DNA of 64,000 bases from Pseudomonas schmalbachii. Its GTDB lineage: Bacteria; Pseudomonadota; Gammaproteobacteria; Pseudomonadales; Pseudomonadaceae. A program made the position numbers and the translations under genes. Under the pieces are notes generated by a model, which was given only the letters and a program-made list of their open reading frames with translations, made no database searches and was not told where the DNA came from. The stretch is taken from NCBI RefSeq assembly GCF_017589465.1, contig NZ_JAELYA010000001.1:1173364-1237363 (forward strand), given 5' to 3'. Of the stretch, positions 36,466 through 43,241 are shown piece by piece (position 1 is the first letter of the stretch; every line of letters begins with the position of its first letter).

Positions 36466-37251
36466 ATGCGTCTATTCACCGCCCTGCTGCTCCTCGGTTT
36501 CACCCTCAGCGCCCAGGCCGCGATCCAGACCCGGGAAATCCCCTACCAGGCCAGCGACGGAACCCAGATGGTCGGCTACCTCGCCTATGACGACGCCCGG
36601 TCCGGCGCCCGTCCGGGCGTGCTGGTCGTACATGAGTTCTGGGGGCTGAACGACTACGCCAAGCGCCGCGCCCGCGATCTCGCCGCACTGGGCTACAGCG
36701 CCATGGCCATCGACATGTACGGCGGCGGCAAAGTCGGCCACCACCCCGACGAAGCCCGCGGCTTCATGCAGGAGGCGCTGAAGAACGCCCATTCGGCCAA
36801 GGCGCGCTTCCAGGCAGCATTCGAGTTGCTCAAGCAGCAACCGCAGACCGATCCGACGAAGATCGCCGCCATCGGCTACTGCTTCGGCGGCAGGGTGGTG
36901 CTGGACATGGCCCGCCAGGGCATGCCGCTGGCCGGGGTGGCTGCTTTCCATGCGCCGCTTGGCACCGCTACGCCGGCCCAGCCGGGCGGAGTGAAGGCCA
37001 AGGTGCTGGTCGAGCATGGCGGCGCCGACAAGCTGGTGCCTGCCGAAGCGGTAACCGCCTTCAAGGAGGAAATGGACAAGGCCGGGGTCGACTACAAGTT
37101 CGTCGTCCAGGCCGGCGCCAAGCACAGCTTCACCAATCCGGAGGCCGACGAGGTGCACAAGGGCCACGGCCTGGATGTCGGCTACGACAAGAACGCCGAC
37201 GAGAAGTCCTGGGCGGACCTGCAGGCGTTCTTCAAGGAGATATTCGGCTAA
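36466..37251 (+). CDS. periplasmic dienelactone hydrolase-family protein
   Basis: The 261-residue alpha/beta hydrolase has a signal peptide (MRLFTALLLLGFTLSAQA, about 18 residues). The DLH landmarks are HEFWGLNDYAKRRARDLA with E57, GYCFGGR with nucleophile C139, and a late HSFTNP with the catalytic His; the acid is probably the Asp in HGGADKLVP. AGGAGG lies seven bases before the ATG at 36466. True dienelactone hydrolases are cytoplasmic, so the exported form probably acts on another ester. The gene is near a phosphopantetheinyl transferase; the same pairing exists in P. aeruginosa. Confidence 0.9.
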   Translation: MRLFTALLLLGFTLSAQAAIQTREIPYQASDGTQMVGYLAYDDARSGARPGVLVVHEFWGLNDYAKRRARDLAALGYSAMAIDMYGGGKVGHHPDEARGFMQEALKNAHSAKARFQAAFELLKQQPQTDPTKIAAIGYCFGGRVVLDMARQGMPLAGVAAFHAPLGTATPAQPGGVKAKVLVEHGGADKLVPAEAVTAFKEEMDKAGVDYKFVVQAGAKHSFTNPEADEVHKGHGLDVGYDKNADEKSWADLQAFFKEIFG

Positions 37252-37332
37252 GAAGAGTCTTCGTGGAATTTCGGGAGTGGAAGGTAGGGCGGGTACAACC
37301 CGCCATGCGGACAGGGAGCGCCAAGGAAGAAC

Positions 37333-37470
37333 AAAAAAAAGCGGGAGTCCATCCGGACTCCCGCGCTATAAAGGTCGGAGCCCGCATGCAGCGACACCCC
37401 GACAACAACCTCACCTGCGTCCCGAGGGGAACGCAAGCAAAGTGTGACAAATCACCTCCCCTGTATCCGT
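37333..37470 (-). ncRNA. candidate stand-alone small RNA, about 135 nt
   Basis: On the minus strand a very strong terminator (10 bp stem GCGGGAGTCC, loop GGAT, complement, eight T residues; 37333-37364) ends a stretch with no ORF. Reading from about 37470, the transcript would contain ATACAGGGGAGG, a small GTGA-TTTG-TCAC hairpin, a TCCC-CTC-GGGA hairpin and a GTTGTTGTCGGGG single-stranded stretch before the terminator. Nothing on this strand upstream codes for protein, and the dienelactone hydrolase gene is convergent, so the terminator needs a dedicated RNA. I cannot name the family with confidence; RgsA/P16-like and Rsm-like RNAs are options. The 5' end is estimated. Confidence 0.65.
37341..37364 (-). 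terminator. terminator of the candidate sRNA
   Basis: A perfect 10 bp stem with a 4 base loop, followed on the minus strand by eight T residues at 37340-37333. Confidence 0.93.
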
Positions 37471-37555
37471 AATGCTTTGGTGTGCATTTGCAATCGAATG
37501 TAAACGCGCCCCCCGGAAACTGGCGGGAAGCCGGGGTGGCGGGCACAATTCAGCC

Positions 37556-38269
37556 ATGCCCGACTCCGATGATTTCCTCTCCCCGCCGCTTGCGCACTGG
37601 CCCCTGCCCCGCGCGCTCCCTGGCGCCGTGCTGTACAGCAGCCAGTTCGCCAGCGAGCGCATCGCCGAAGATGCCTTTACCCGCCATGCGGTGCCGTTGC
37701 CGGCGAATATCGCCCGCTCGGTAGCCAAGCGCCGTGCGGAATACCTCGCCGGCCGCCTCTGCGCCCGTGCCGCCATTGCCCAGCTCAACGGCGCCCCTGC
37801 AATCCCTTCGACCGGCGAGGACCGCGCACCGGTATGGCCGCAGGGCCTGTGCGGGTCGATCACCCACAGCGACGGCTGGGCCGCCGCCGTGGTTGCGCAA
37901 AGCGGGGACTGGCGCGGACTGGGTCTCGACGTGGAACACCTGCTGGACGAACAGCGGGCACTGCGGCTGGCCCGGGAAATCCTCACCGCCGGCGAACTGA
38001 CCCGCCTCGATCCGCAACAGGCAGCGCTGCAGGTCACCCTGACCTTCTCGATCAAGGAAAGCCTGTTCAAGGCGCTCTATCCGCTGGTGCGGCAGCGTTT
38101 CTACTTCGAGCACGCCGAGTTGCTGGAATGGTCAGCCGACGGCATGGCGCGGTTGCGTCTGCTGACGGACCTTTCCGAGGAATGGAGACAGGGTTGCGAA
38201 GTGGACGGCCAGTTCAGCCTGAGCGATGACCGCCTGCTGAGCCTGGTGGCGATCCCCGCACGCGCCTGA
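37556..38269 (+). CDS. 4'-phosphopantetheinyl transferase (EntD/PcpS-like)
   Basis: This enzyme moves the phosphopantetheine arm of CoA to a serine of carrier proteins in fatty-acid, siderophore or polyketide synthesis. The 237-residue protein belongs to the EntD/Sfp-like group: the Mg-binding GLGLDVE (D125, E127) and FSIKESLFKALYP (K167, E168) motifs and the SITHSDGWAA CoA loop are all present. P. aeruginosa PcpS is the closest known type and serves both primary and secondary carrier proteins. The start has a weak ribosome-binding site. It is convergent with tpm, 10 bp apart. Confidence 0.93.
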   Translation: MPDSDDFLSPPLAHWPLPRALPGAVLYSSQFASERIAEDAFTRHAVPLPANIARSVAKRRAEYLAGRLCARAAIAQLNGAPAIPSTGEDRAPVWPQGLCGSITHSDGWAAAVVAQSGDWRGLGLDVEHLLDEQRALRLAREILTAGELTRLDPQQAALQVTLTFSIKESLFKALYPLVRQRFYFEHAELLEWSADGMARLRLLTDLSEEWRQGCEVDGQFSLSDDRLLSLVAIPARA

Positions 38270-38279
38270 GCGGATCTTC

Positions 38280-38936
38280 TCAGCCGCGCGTCAGGCGATA
38301 TGCCACTTCGTCGAGCTGGCGCACGCCGCGCTGGAGGAACTTGCCGTTCTCCGCCAGCACGTCGCAGCGCTCCAGTGTCTCGACCGCCCAGCCATCGCCG
38401 TAGCGCTCGCGCACTTCCGCTTCGAGAACGGCGAACGGCGGGCCGTCCATCTGCTCCTGGGGGTATTCGAGGGTTACCAGCAAGCCGCGCTGGATTGGCG
38501 GGAGAATCGCGCCCAGATGATGCACATAGGCCGCACGCATCTCCGCAGGCAGGGCGATCAGCGCGGCACGATCGTAGAACGCCCGGCAATCGGCGACATG
38601 CTGCGGCTCAAGATGGAAGAAATCGCCCTGGATGATCTCCAGACCGCCATGCCGATACAGCGGCAGCGTCCCGCACATCTCCACCGCAGGCTGCACACCA
38701 AGCGCGGAGAAGAACTCCTCCACCGCCCTGGCCGCCAGCTCCACGCCCAGCACCCGGTAGCCCTGCTCCGCCAGCCAGACGAGGTCAAGGCTCTTGCCGC
38801 ACAGTGGCACCAGCACGCGCGCTCCGGGCTCGACGCCCAGCGCCGGCCAGTGGCGGACAAGGAAGGGATTGACGACGTTCAGGTGGAAACCGATCTCGTT
38901 GCGCGACCAGCGATCCTGCCAGAACTCTTCATGCAT
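38280..38936 (-). CDS. tpm: thiopurine/tellurite S-methyltransferase Tpm
   Basis: This is a 218-residue SAM-dependent methyltransferase of the TPMT family; bacterial Tpm methylates selenium and tellurium oxyanions and thiopurines. It starts [18 protein letters not shown], a signature of bacterial Tpm. The SAM-binding block [27 protein letters not shown] is clear, and [15 protein letters not shown] follows near residue 128. The ATG at 38936 gives the exact usual length. A small CsrA-like gene ends 13 bp upstream on the same strand, so the two are probably co-transcribed. Confidence 0.95.
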   Translation of the reverse strand: MHEEFWQDRWSRNEIGFHLNVVNPFLVRHWPALGVEPGARVLVPLCGKSLDLVWLAEQGYRVLGVELAARAVEEFFSALGVQPAVEMCGTLPLYRHGGLEIIQGDFFHLEPQHVADCRAFYDRAALIALPAEMRAAYVHHLGAILPPIQRGLLVTLEYPQEQMDGPPFAVLEAEVRERYGDGWAVETLERCDVLAENGKFLQRGVRQLDEVAYRLTRG

Positions 38937-38949
38937 CGGGATTGCCGCC

Positions 38950-39144
38950 TCAGCGCTGGCGAACGGCAAGCGGCATGGCCCGGCGCAGCATGCGTGGCAG
39001 CCAGTGCTCGTGCTGCTCGCGCTCGCCGGCCACTTCGAGAACCTTGAGACTGACGCGATCGCCCTTCACCCGGAGTACCAGCACTTCGGTGCCGTCTTCC
39101 AGCGTGATGCGGTCGCCTTCCTGGAGGATGAGCGTCTGTTGCAT
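38950..39144 (-). CDS. 64-residue CsrA/RsmA-like small protein
   Basis: This short basic protein reads [31 protein letters not shown] over residues 5-35, which parallels CsrA [33 protein letters not shown] with two residues missing early. The VLxVKGxxV core aligns without gaps. R42-E43 in AGEREQH could correspond to the RNA-contact Arg44-Glu45 of CsrA with a three-residue deletion. The C-terminal part ([16 protein letters not shown]) is basic and unlike CsrA. I infer a diverged CsrA fold; a plain small beta-barrel unrelated to CsrA remains possible. The gene is directly upstream of tpm, and the ATG at 39144 fits the alignment start. Confidence 0.6.
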   Translation of the reverse strand: MQQTLILQEGDRITLEDGTEVLVLRVKGDRVSLKVLEVAGEREQHEHWLPRMLRRAMPLAVRQR

Positions 39145-39498
39145 GTTCTGTGGGCTCCTCGGGAAGAGAGAGACTTGCATATGATCGGGAGTCTCCGTGC
39201 ACCTCAGAGCCACCGCCGGGAGAACTGCCCGGCAGGCCCGCACTTGATCTCAGCATAGGCTCTGTTTCGAGACAGCCATCGGAAATCGTTCGCAGCCCGG
39301 TCAGCCGGTGCGCAGACAGCGCCAAGTTCATCAGAATCGTAAATCCGGGGATTGGTTCCCGGTGAGGCAATTTATTGATTCGGCGGAAAAATAGCTGTGA
39401 ACAGGATTGGCAAATTCGATTGTTATGGTCGAAAACCCATGCTGGATTTCGATCTTTCAAGACATGAACATGAGTGGTATCCGAATTGCGAGGTCACC
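39145..39498. other. intergenic region with AT-rich segment before the dioxygenase gene
   Basis: This 354 bp holds the divergent promoters of the CsrA-like/tpm pair and the dioxygenase gene. From about 39335 to 39495 it is clearly more AT-rich than its neighbours. A frame open from a GTG at 39397 could extend the dioxygenase by 34 residues, but the extension is not supported by family length. A small GGGATTGGTTCCC hairpin lies near 39350. I see no convincing RNA gene. Confidence 0.5.
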
Positions 39499-40266
39499 AT
39501 GCTCCCGACCCTCTTCATCTCCCACGGCTCCCCCATGCTGGCCCTTGAGCCGGGCGCCAGCGGTGCTCCGCTGCAACGCCTGGCGCATGAACTGCCGCGC
39601 CCACGTGCGATCCTGGTGGTTTCCGCGCACTGGGAAAGCCCGGACCTGCGTGTCGGCAGCGCCGCACAGCCTGCCACCTGGCACGACTTCTACGGTTTCC
39701 CGGACGAGCTCTACACGCTGCAGTACCCTGCGCCCGGCTCGCCGGAACTGGCGGCGCGGGTGGTCGAACTGCTGGCCGCCAGCGAACTGCCCGCTACCCT
39801 CGACCCGCAACGCCCGCTGGACCATGGCGCCTGGGTTCCGCTGCGGCTGATGTATCCGGCGGCGGATATTCCGGTGGTGCAGCTGTCGCTGCCCAGCCGC
39901 CTCGGCCCGGCCATGCAGGACCGGATCGGCAAGGCACTGCGCCCGCTGCGCGAGGAAGGCATCCTGCTGATCGGCTCCGGAAGCATCACCCACAACCTCG
40001 GGGAACTGGACTGGCACGCCGGCCCGGAAGTGATCGAGCCCTGGGCCCGGGAGTTCCGCGACTGGATGGTGGACAAGCTGGCAGGCGACGACGAGGCGGC
40101 GCTGTTCGACTACCGCCGCCATGCGCCCTGGGCCGTGCGCAACCATCCGCGCGACGAACACCTGCTGCCGCTGTACTTCGCCCGTGGCGCAGGGGACACG
40201 ATGCACATCGAGCACGCCGGCTTCACCCTCGGCGCGCTGGGGATGGATATCTATCGCTTCGGTTGA
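39499..40266 (+). CDS. LigB-type extradiol dioxygenase (DODA/YgiD-like)
   Basis: The 255-residue non-heme Fe(II) or Zn enzyme is of the class III extradiol (LigB) family, DOPA 4,5-dioxygenase group. Metal ligands are placed by FISHGSPMLAL, VSAHWESPDLRV and LDHGAWVPLRLMYP; ILLIGSGSITHNLGEL supplies the last conserved His. The ATG at 39499 begins directly at the family N terminus. The natural substrate in Pseudomonas is not known. An inverted repeat follows the stop by three bases. Confidence 0.9.
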   Translation: MLPTLFISHGSPMLALEPGASGAPLQRLAHELPRPRAILVVSAHWESPDLRVGSAAQPATWHDFYGFPDELYTLQYPAPGSPELAARVVELLAASELPATLDPQRPLDHGAWVPLRLMYPAADIPVVQLSLPSRLGPAMQDRIGKALRPLREEGILLIGSGSITHNLGELDWHAGPEVIEPWAREFRDWMVDKLAGDDEAALFDYRRHAPWAVRNHPRDEHLLPLYFARGAGDTMHIEHAGFTLGALGMDIYRFG

Positions 40267-40269
40267 GAG

Positions 40270-40351
40270 GTAGGTTGGGCTGAGCCCGCGAAGCCCAACG
40301 GTGCCATGGCTCGGCAGATGTTGGGCTTCGCTGCGCTCAGCACCAACCTAC
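40270..40351. repeat. GTAGGTTGG inverted repeat, copy D
   Basis: The left arm GTAGGTTGGGCTGAGCCCGCGAAG differs slightly from copies B and C, whereas the right arm (GTTGGGCTTCGCTGCGCTCAGCACCAACCTAC in two parts) is close to the consensus. It begins four bases after the dioxygenase stop. Confidence 0.85.
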
Positions 40352-40361
40352 ATCGGAGAAA

Positions 40362-40393
40362 TGAAAAAGCCCCGCACTTGGCGGGGCTTCTTC
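40362..40393 (-). terminator. terminator of deaD
   Basis: The stem GAAGCCCCGCC and its complement, with a short loop, are followed on the minus strand by TTTTTC. It is 16 bp past the deaD stop. Confidence 0.88.
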
Positions 40394-40408
40394 ATTCAAC
40401 TCGGCGGA

Positions 40409-42106
40409 TCAGTCCTCGCGGTAACGGCGCAGGCGCAGGGCCTTGCCGGCGACGCGGGTGTCCTTGAGCTTGCCAAGCAGGCGATCCAGGCCCTCTTCCG
40501 GCAGCTCGATCAGGCTGAAGGTCTCGCGGATCTGGATGCGGCCGATGGCCTCGCGGGACAGGCCGCCCTCGTTGAGGATGGCACCCAGCAGGTTCTTTGC
40601 CGCCACGCCGTCGCGGGCGCCCAGGGCGGTACGGCAGCGTGCACGGCCTTCGGTCGGCGCCGCCATCGGGCGGCGATCGCCGGAACGATCAGGACGATCG
40701 CCCCTTTCGCCACGCTCAGCGCGTTCGAAGCGCTCGCCACGGTCACTACGCTCGCGCGGTGCGGCCGGGGTCAGCGGCTGCTCGCGGCGTACGGACTCCA
40801 GGTCCAGCGCCTTGCCGGTAGTCAGCTTGGCAACCAGCACAGCGGCCAGGGTTTCGATATCGGTGCCCAGACGACGGCACAGCTCGTCGCGCACGGCGCC
40901 ACGCTGGGCGACGGCGGTTTCCAGCAGCGGCTGCAGGCTGGAGGCCAGGCGCGAGATGCGTGCTTCGAGCACAGTCTCGGCATCCGGCAGGCGCACTTCG
41001 CCGACCTTCTGCCCGGTCACACGCTCGATCACCTGCAGCATGCGGCGCTCGCGCGGAGTCACCAGCAGCAGCGCGCGACCTTCGCGGCCGGCACGGCCGG
41101 TACGGCCGATGCGGTGCACGTAGGACTCGGGGTCGTACGGCATGTCGATGTTCAGCACGTGGGTGATGCGCGCCACGTCCAGGCCGCGGGCGGCCACGTC
41201 GGTAGCGATGACGATGTCCAGCGAACCGTCCTTCAGCGACTCGATCACACGCTCACGCTGCGCCTGCGGCATGTCGCCGTTCAGCGCGGCGGCGCGGTAG
41301 CCCTGGCGCTCGAGCAGCTCGGCGATGTCCAGGGTGGCCTGTTTGGTGCGCACGAAGCCGATCAGCGCGTCGAACTGCTCGACTTCCAGCAGACGCAGGA
41401 TCGAGGCGGCCTTCTGGTCGGCGTGGACCATCAGGTGCACCTGTTCGATACGGGCGACAGTCTGGGTCTTGGCGGCGATGCGTACGTGCTTCGGCGTCTT
41501 CAGGTGGCGCTCGGCGATGCCGCGGATGGAAGCCGGCAGGGTCGCGGAGAACAGCACGGTCTGGCGGCTGTCCGGCATGGCCTCGAAGATCACTTCGAGG
41601 TCTTCCATGAAGCCGAGCTTGAGCATTTCGTCGGCCTCGTCGAGGACCAGACGCTGGACAGTGGCCAGCAGCTTCTCGTCGCGGCGCAGGTGGTCGCACA
41701 GGCGGCCCGGAGTGGCCACCAGAACCTGGGCGCCCTGGCGCAGGGCCTTGAGCTGCGGGCCCATGGGCGCGCCGCCGTAAACGGCGACCACGCCGACACC
41801 CGGCAGTTGCTTGGAATAGGTTTCGCAGGCGGTAGCGACCTGCAGTGCCAGCTCGCGGGTCGGCACCAGGATCAGTACCTGCGGCTCACGACGTGCCGGG
41901 TCGATGCGCGACAGCAGCGGCAGGGCGAAAGCGGCGGTCTTGCCGGTGCCGGTCTGCGCCTGGCCGATCATGTCGTGGCCTTCGAGGATCACCGGGATCG
42001 ACTGGGCCTGGATCGGCGACGGCTCTTCGTAGCCAACTGCGGCGATGGCTGCGAGAACATTGGGGTGAATACCGAGCGCGGCGAAGCCGACGGTTTCCTG
42101 GGTCAT
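40409..42106 (-). CDS. deaD: ATP-dependent RNA helicase DeaD/CsdA
   Basis: This DEAD-box helicase unwinds structured RNA in ribosome biogenesis and mRNA decay, especially in the cold. The 565-residue protein has motif I AQTGTGKT at 50-57, PTRELALQ, DEADEML, SAT and the motif VI HRIGRTGRAG. After the helicase core, an Arg/Glu-rich linker (ERSDRGERFERAERGERGDRPDRS) separates off a C-terminal DbpA-type RNA-binding domain (GRARCRTALGARDGVAAKNLLGAILNEGGL). The start at 42106 has AAGAGGC upstream. A long structured leader precedes it. Confidence 0.95.
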   Translation of the reverse strand: MTQETVGFAALGIHPNVLAAIAAVGYEEPSPIQAQSIPVILEGHDMIGQAQTGTGKTAAFALPLLSRIDPARREPQVLILVPTRELALQVATACETYSKQLPGVGVVAVYGGAPMGPQLKALRQGAQVLVATPGRLCDHLRRDEKLLATVQRLVLDEADEMLKLGFMEDLEVIFEAMPDSRQTVLFSATLPASIRGIAERHLKTPKHVRIAAKTQTVARIEQVHLMVHADQKAASILRLLEVEQFDALIGFVRTKQATLDIAELLERQGYRAAALNGDMPQAQRERVIESLKDGSLDIVIATDVAARGLDVARITHVLNIDMPYDPESYVHRIGRTGRAGREGRALLLVTPRERRMLQVIERVTGQKVGEVRLPDAETVLEARISRLASSLQPLLETAVAQRGAVRDELCRRLGTDIETLAAVLVAKLTTGKALDLESVRREQPLTPAAPRERSDRGERFERAERGERGDRPDRSGDRRPMAAPTEGRARCRTALGARDGVAAKNLLGAILNEGGLSREAIGRIQIRETFSLIELPEEGLDRLLGKLKDTRVAGKALRLRRYRED

Positions 42107-42446
42107 GGGTTTTGCCTCTTGAAATCCGCAAAGACCCAATAGCCAGGCTGCGCATGCCCTGTACGACGGTGAAGTCACCCAGGCAGCCGGAAGCGGGGAT
42201 TTGCGAGATTGATTTTGGAAGGGATTACGTCAAGGAATGTCCGTGCTAACGGACGCACCGACAGAGCACCTGGCTCCGAAAAATGCGGGTCCCCAAACGG
42301 GGCCTTTTTGGCCGGCGGGCATCATACCGGAAAATCGAACGAAATGTGCGTTTTTTCCGACGCGCTCCGGCGAACGGTCGCATCGTAGACAAGCACGATA
42401 GCGCCGACTATACCGACCTAGCTTTCGTCCAGCCCGGAGCAAACCG
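42107..42446. promoter_or_regulatory. deaD leader and divergent promoter region
   Basis: No ORF is supported. On the minus strand a possible -10 box TATGAT lies near 42320, which would give a deaD leader of about 200 nt. That leader includes the hairpin GTCCGT-N4-ACGGAC near 42239-42254 and a GGCCCC-GTTT-GGGG stem near 42289-42305. On the plus strand the latter is followed by TTTTT and looks like a terminator. The promoter of the enoyl-CoA hydratase is probably near 42390-42430. Confidence 0.5.
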
Positions 42447-43238
42447 ATGAAGCCAGCCAGCAACCACCGCATCACCCTGGAGCGCCGCGAACATGTCCTG
42501 CTGATCGGCCTGGACCGGGTCGACAAGCGCAATGCCTTCGACCTGGACATGCTCGATCAACTGGTCCTGGCGCTGGGCGATTACGATCGCGATCCCGCCT
42601 TGCGCTGCGCCCTGATCTTCGCCCACGGCGAGCACTTCACCGGTGGCCTCGACCTCGCCAACGTCAGCGAAACCTTCCGCAATGGCTGGCAACTGCCGGA
42701 CGGCGCCGTCGATCCCTGGGGCACCTTCGGCGGCAAGCGGCTCTCGAAACCCCTGCTGGTGGCGGTGCAGGGCTATTGCTACACCATCGGCATCGAACTG
42801 ATGCTGGCGGCGGATATCAACCTCTGCGCGAGCAACGCGCGCTTCGCCCAGATGGAAGTCCAGCGCGGCATCTTCCCCTTCGCCGGCGCCACCCTGCGCA
42901 TGCACCAGGTGGCCGGCTGGGGCAACGCGATGCGCTGGCTGCTGACCGGCGACGAGTTCGATGCGCACGAGGCCTGCCGCCTCGGTCTGGTGCAGGAAAT
43001 CACCGCCCCGGAGGATCTGCTGCCACGCGCCCTGTGGCTGGCCGAGCGGGTCGCCGCACAGGCACCGCTGGGAGTTGCGGCGACCCTCGCGTCGGCGCGG
43101 CAATGCGTCGAGGAAGGCGAGCTTGCGGCGGCCCGGCAGCTATCCGCGACCGCCCGGACGCTGCTGGCCAGCGAGGACGCCCAGGAAGGCCTGCTGGCCA
43201 TGCAGGAACGCCGCGCCGGCAAATTCCAGGGCAAGTAG
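42447..43238 (+). CDS. enoyl-CoA hydratase/isomerase family protein
   Basis: The 263-residue crotonase-fold protein has the oxyanion-hole segments EHFTGGLDLANV near residue 65 and YCYTIGIELMLAADINLCASNARFAQMEVQRGIFPFAGA near 110-148. The usual catalytic pair of glutamates (E144/E164 in rat hydratase) is only partly matched: E132 is present in QMEVQRG, and the second position falls in the GWGNAMRWLLTGDEFDAHEA region. The exact reaction, hydratase or isomerase, is not fixed. It is convergent with the phosphoketolase gene with a 3 bp gap. Confidence 0.9.
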   Translation: MKPASNHRITLERREHVLLIGLDRVDKRNAFDLDMLDQLVLALGDYDRDPALRCALIFAHGEHFTGGLDLANVSETFRNGWQLPDGAVDPWGTFGGKRLSKPLLVAVQGYCYTIGIELMLAADINLCASNARFAQMEVQRGIFPFAGATLRMHQVAGWGNAMRWLLTGDEFDAHEACRLGLVQEITAPEDLLPRALWLAERVAAQAPLGVAATLASARQCVEEGELAAARQLSATARTLLASEDAQEGLLAMQERRAGKFQGK

Positions 43239-43241
43239 CCG

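Noticed and set aside
37283..37310. another GTAGGGTGGA or GTAGGTTGG element copy
   Set aside because: Only GTAGGGCGGGTACAACCCGCC is present, a short palindrome without the long second arm.
39397..39498. N-terminal extension of the LigB-type dioxygenase
   Set aside because: The 34 extra residues come from AT-rich promoter sequence and are not part of the family N terminus.
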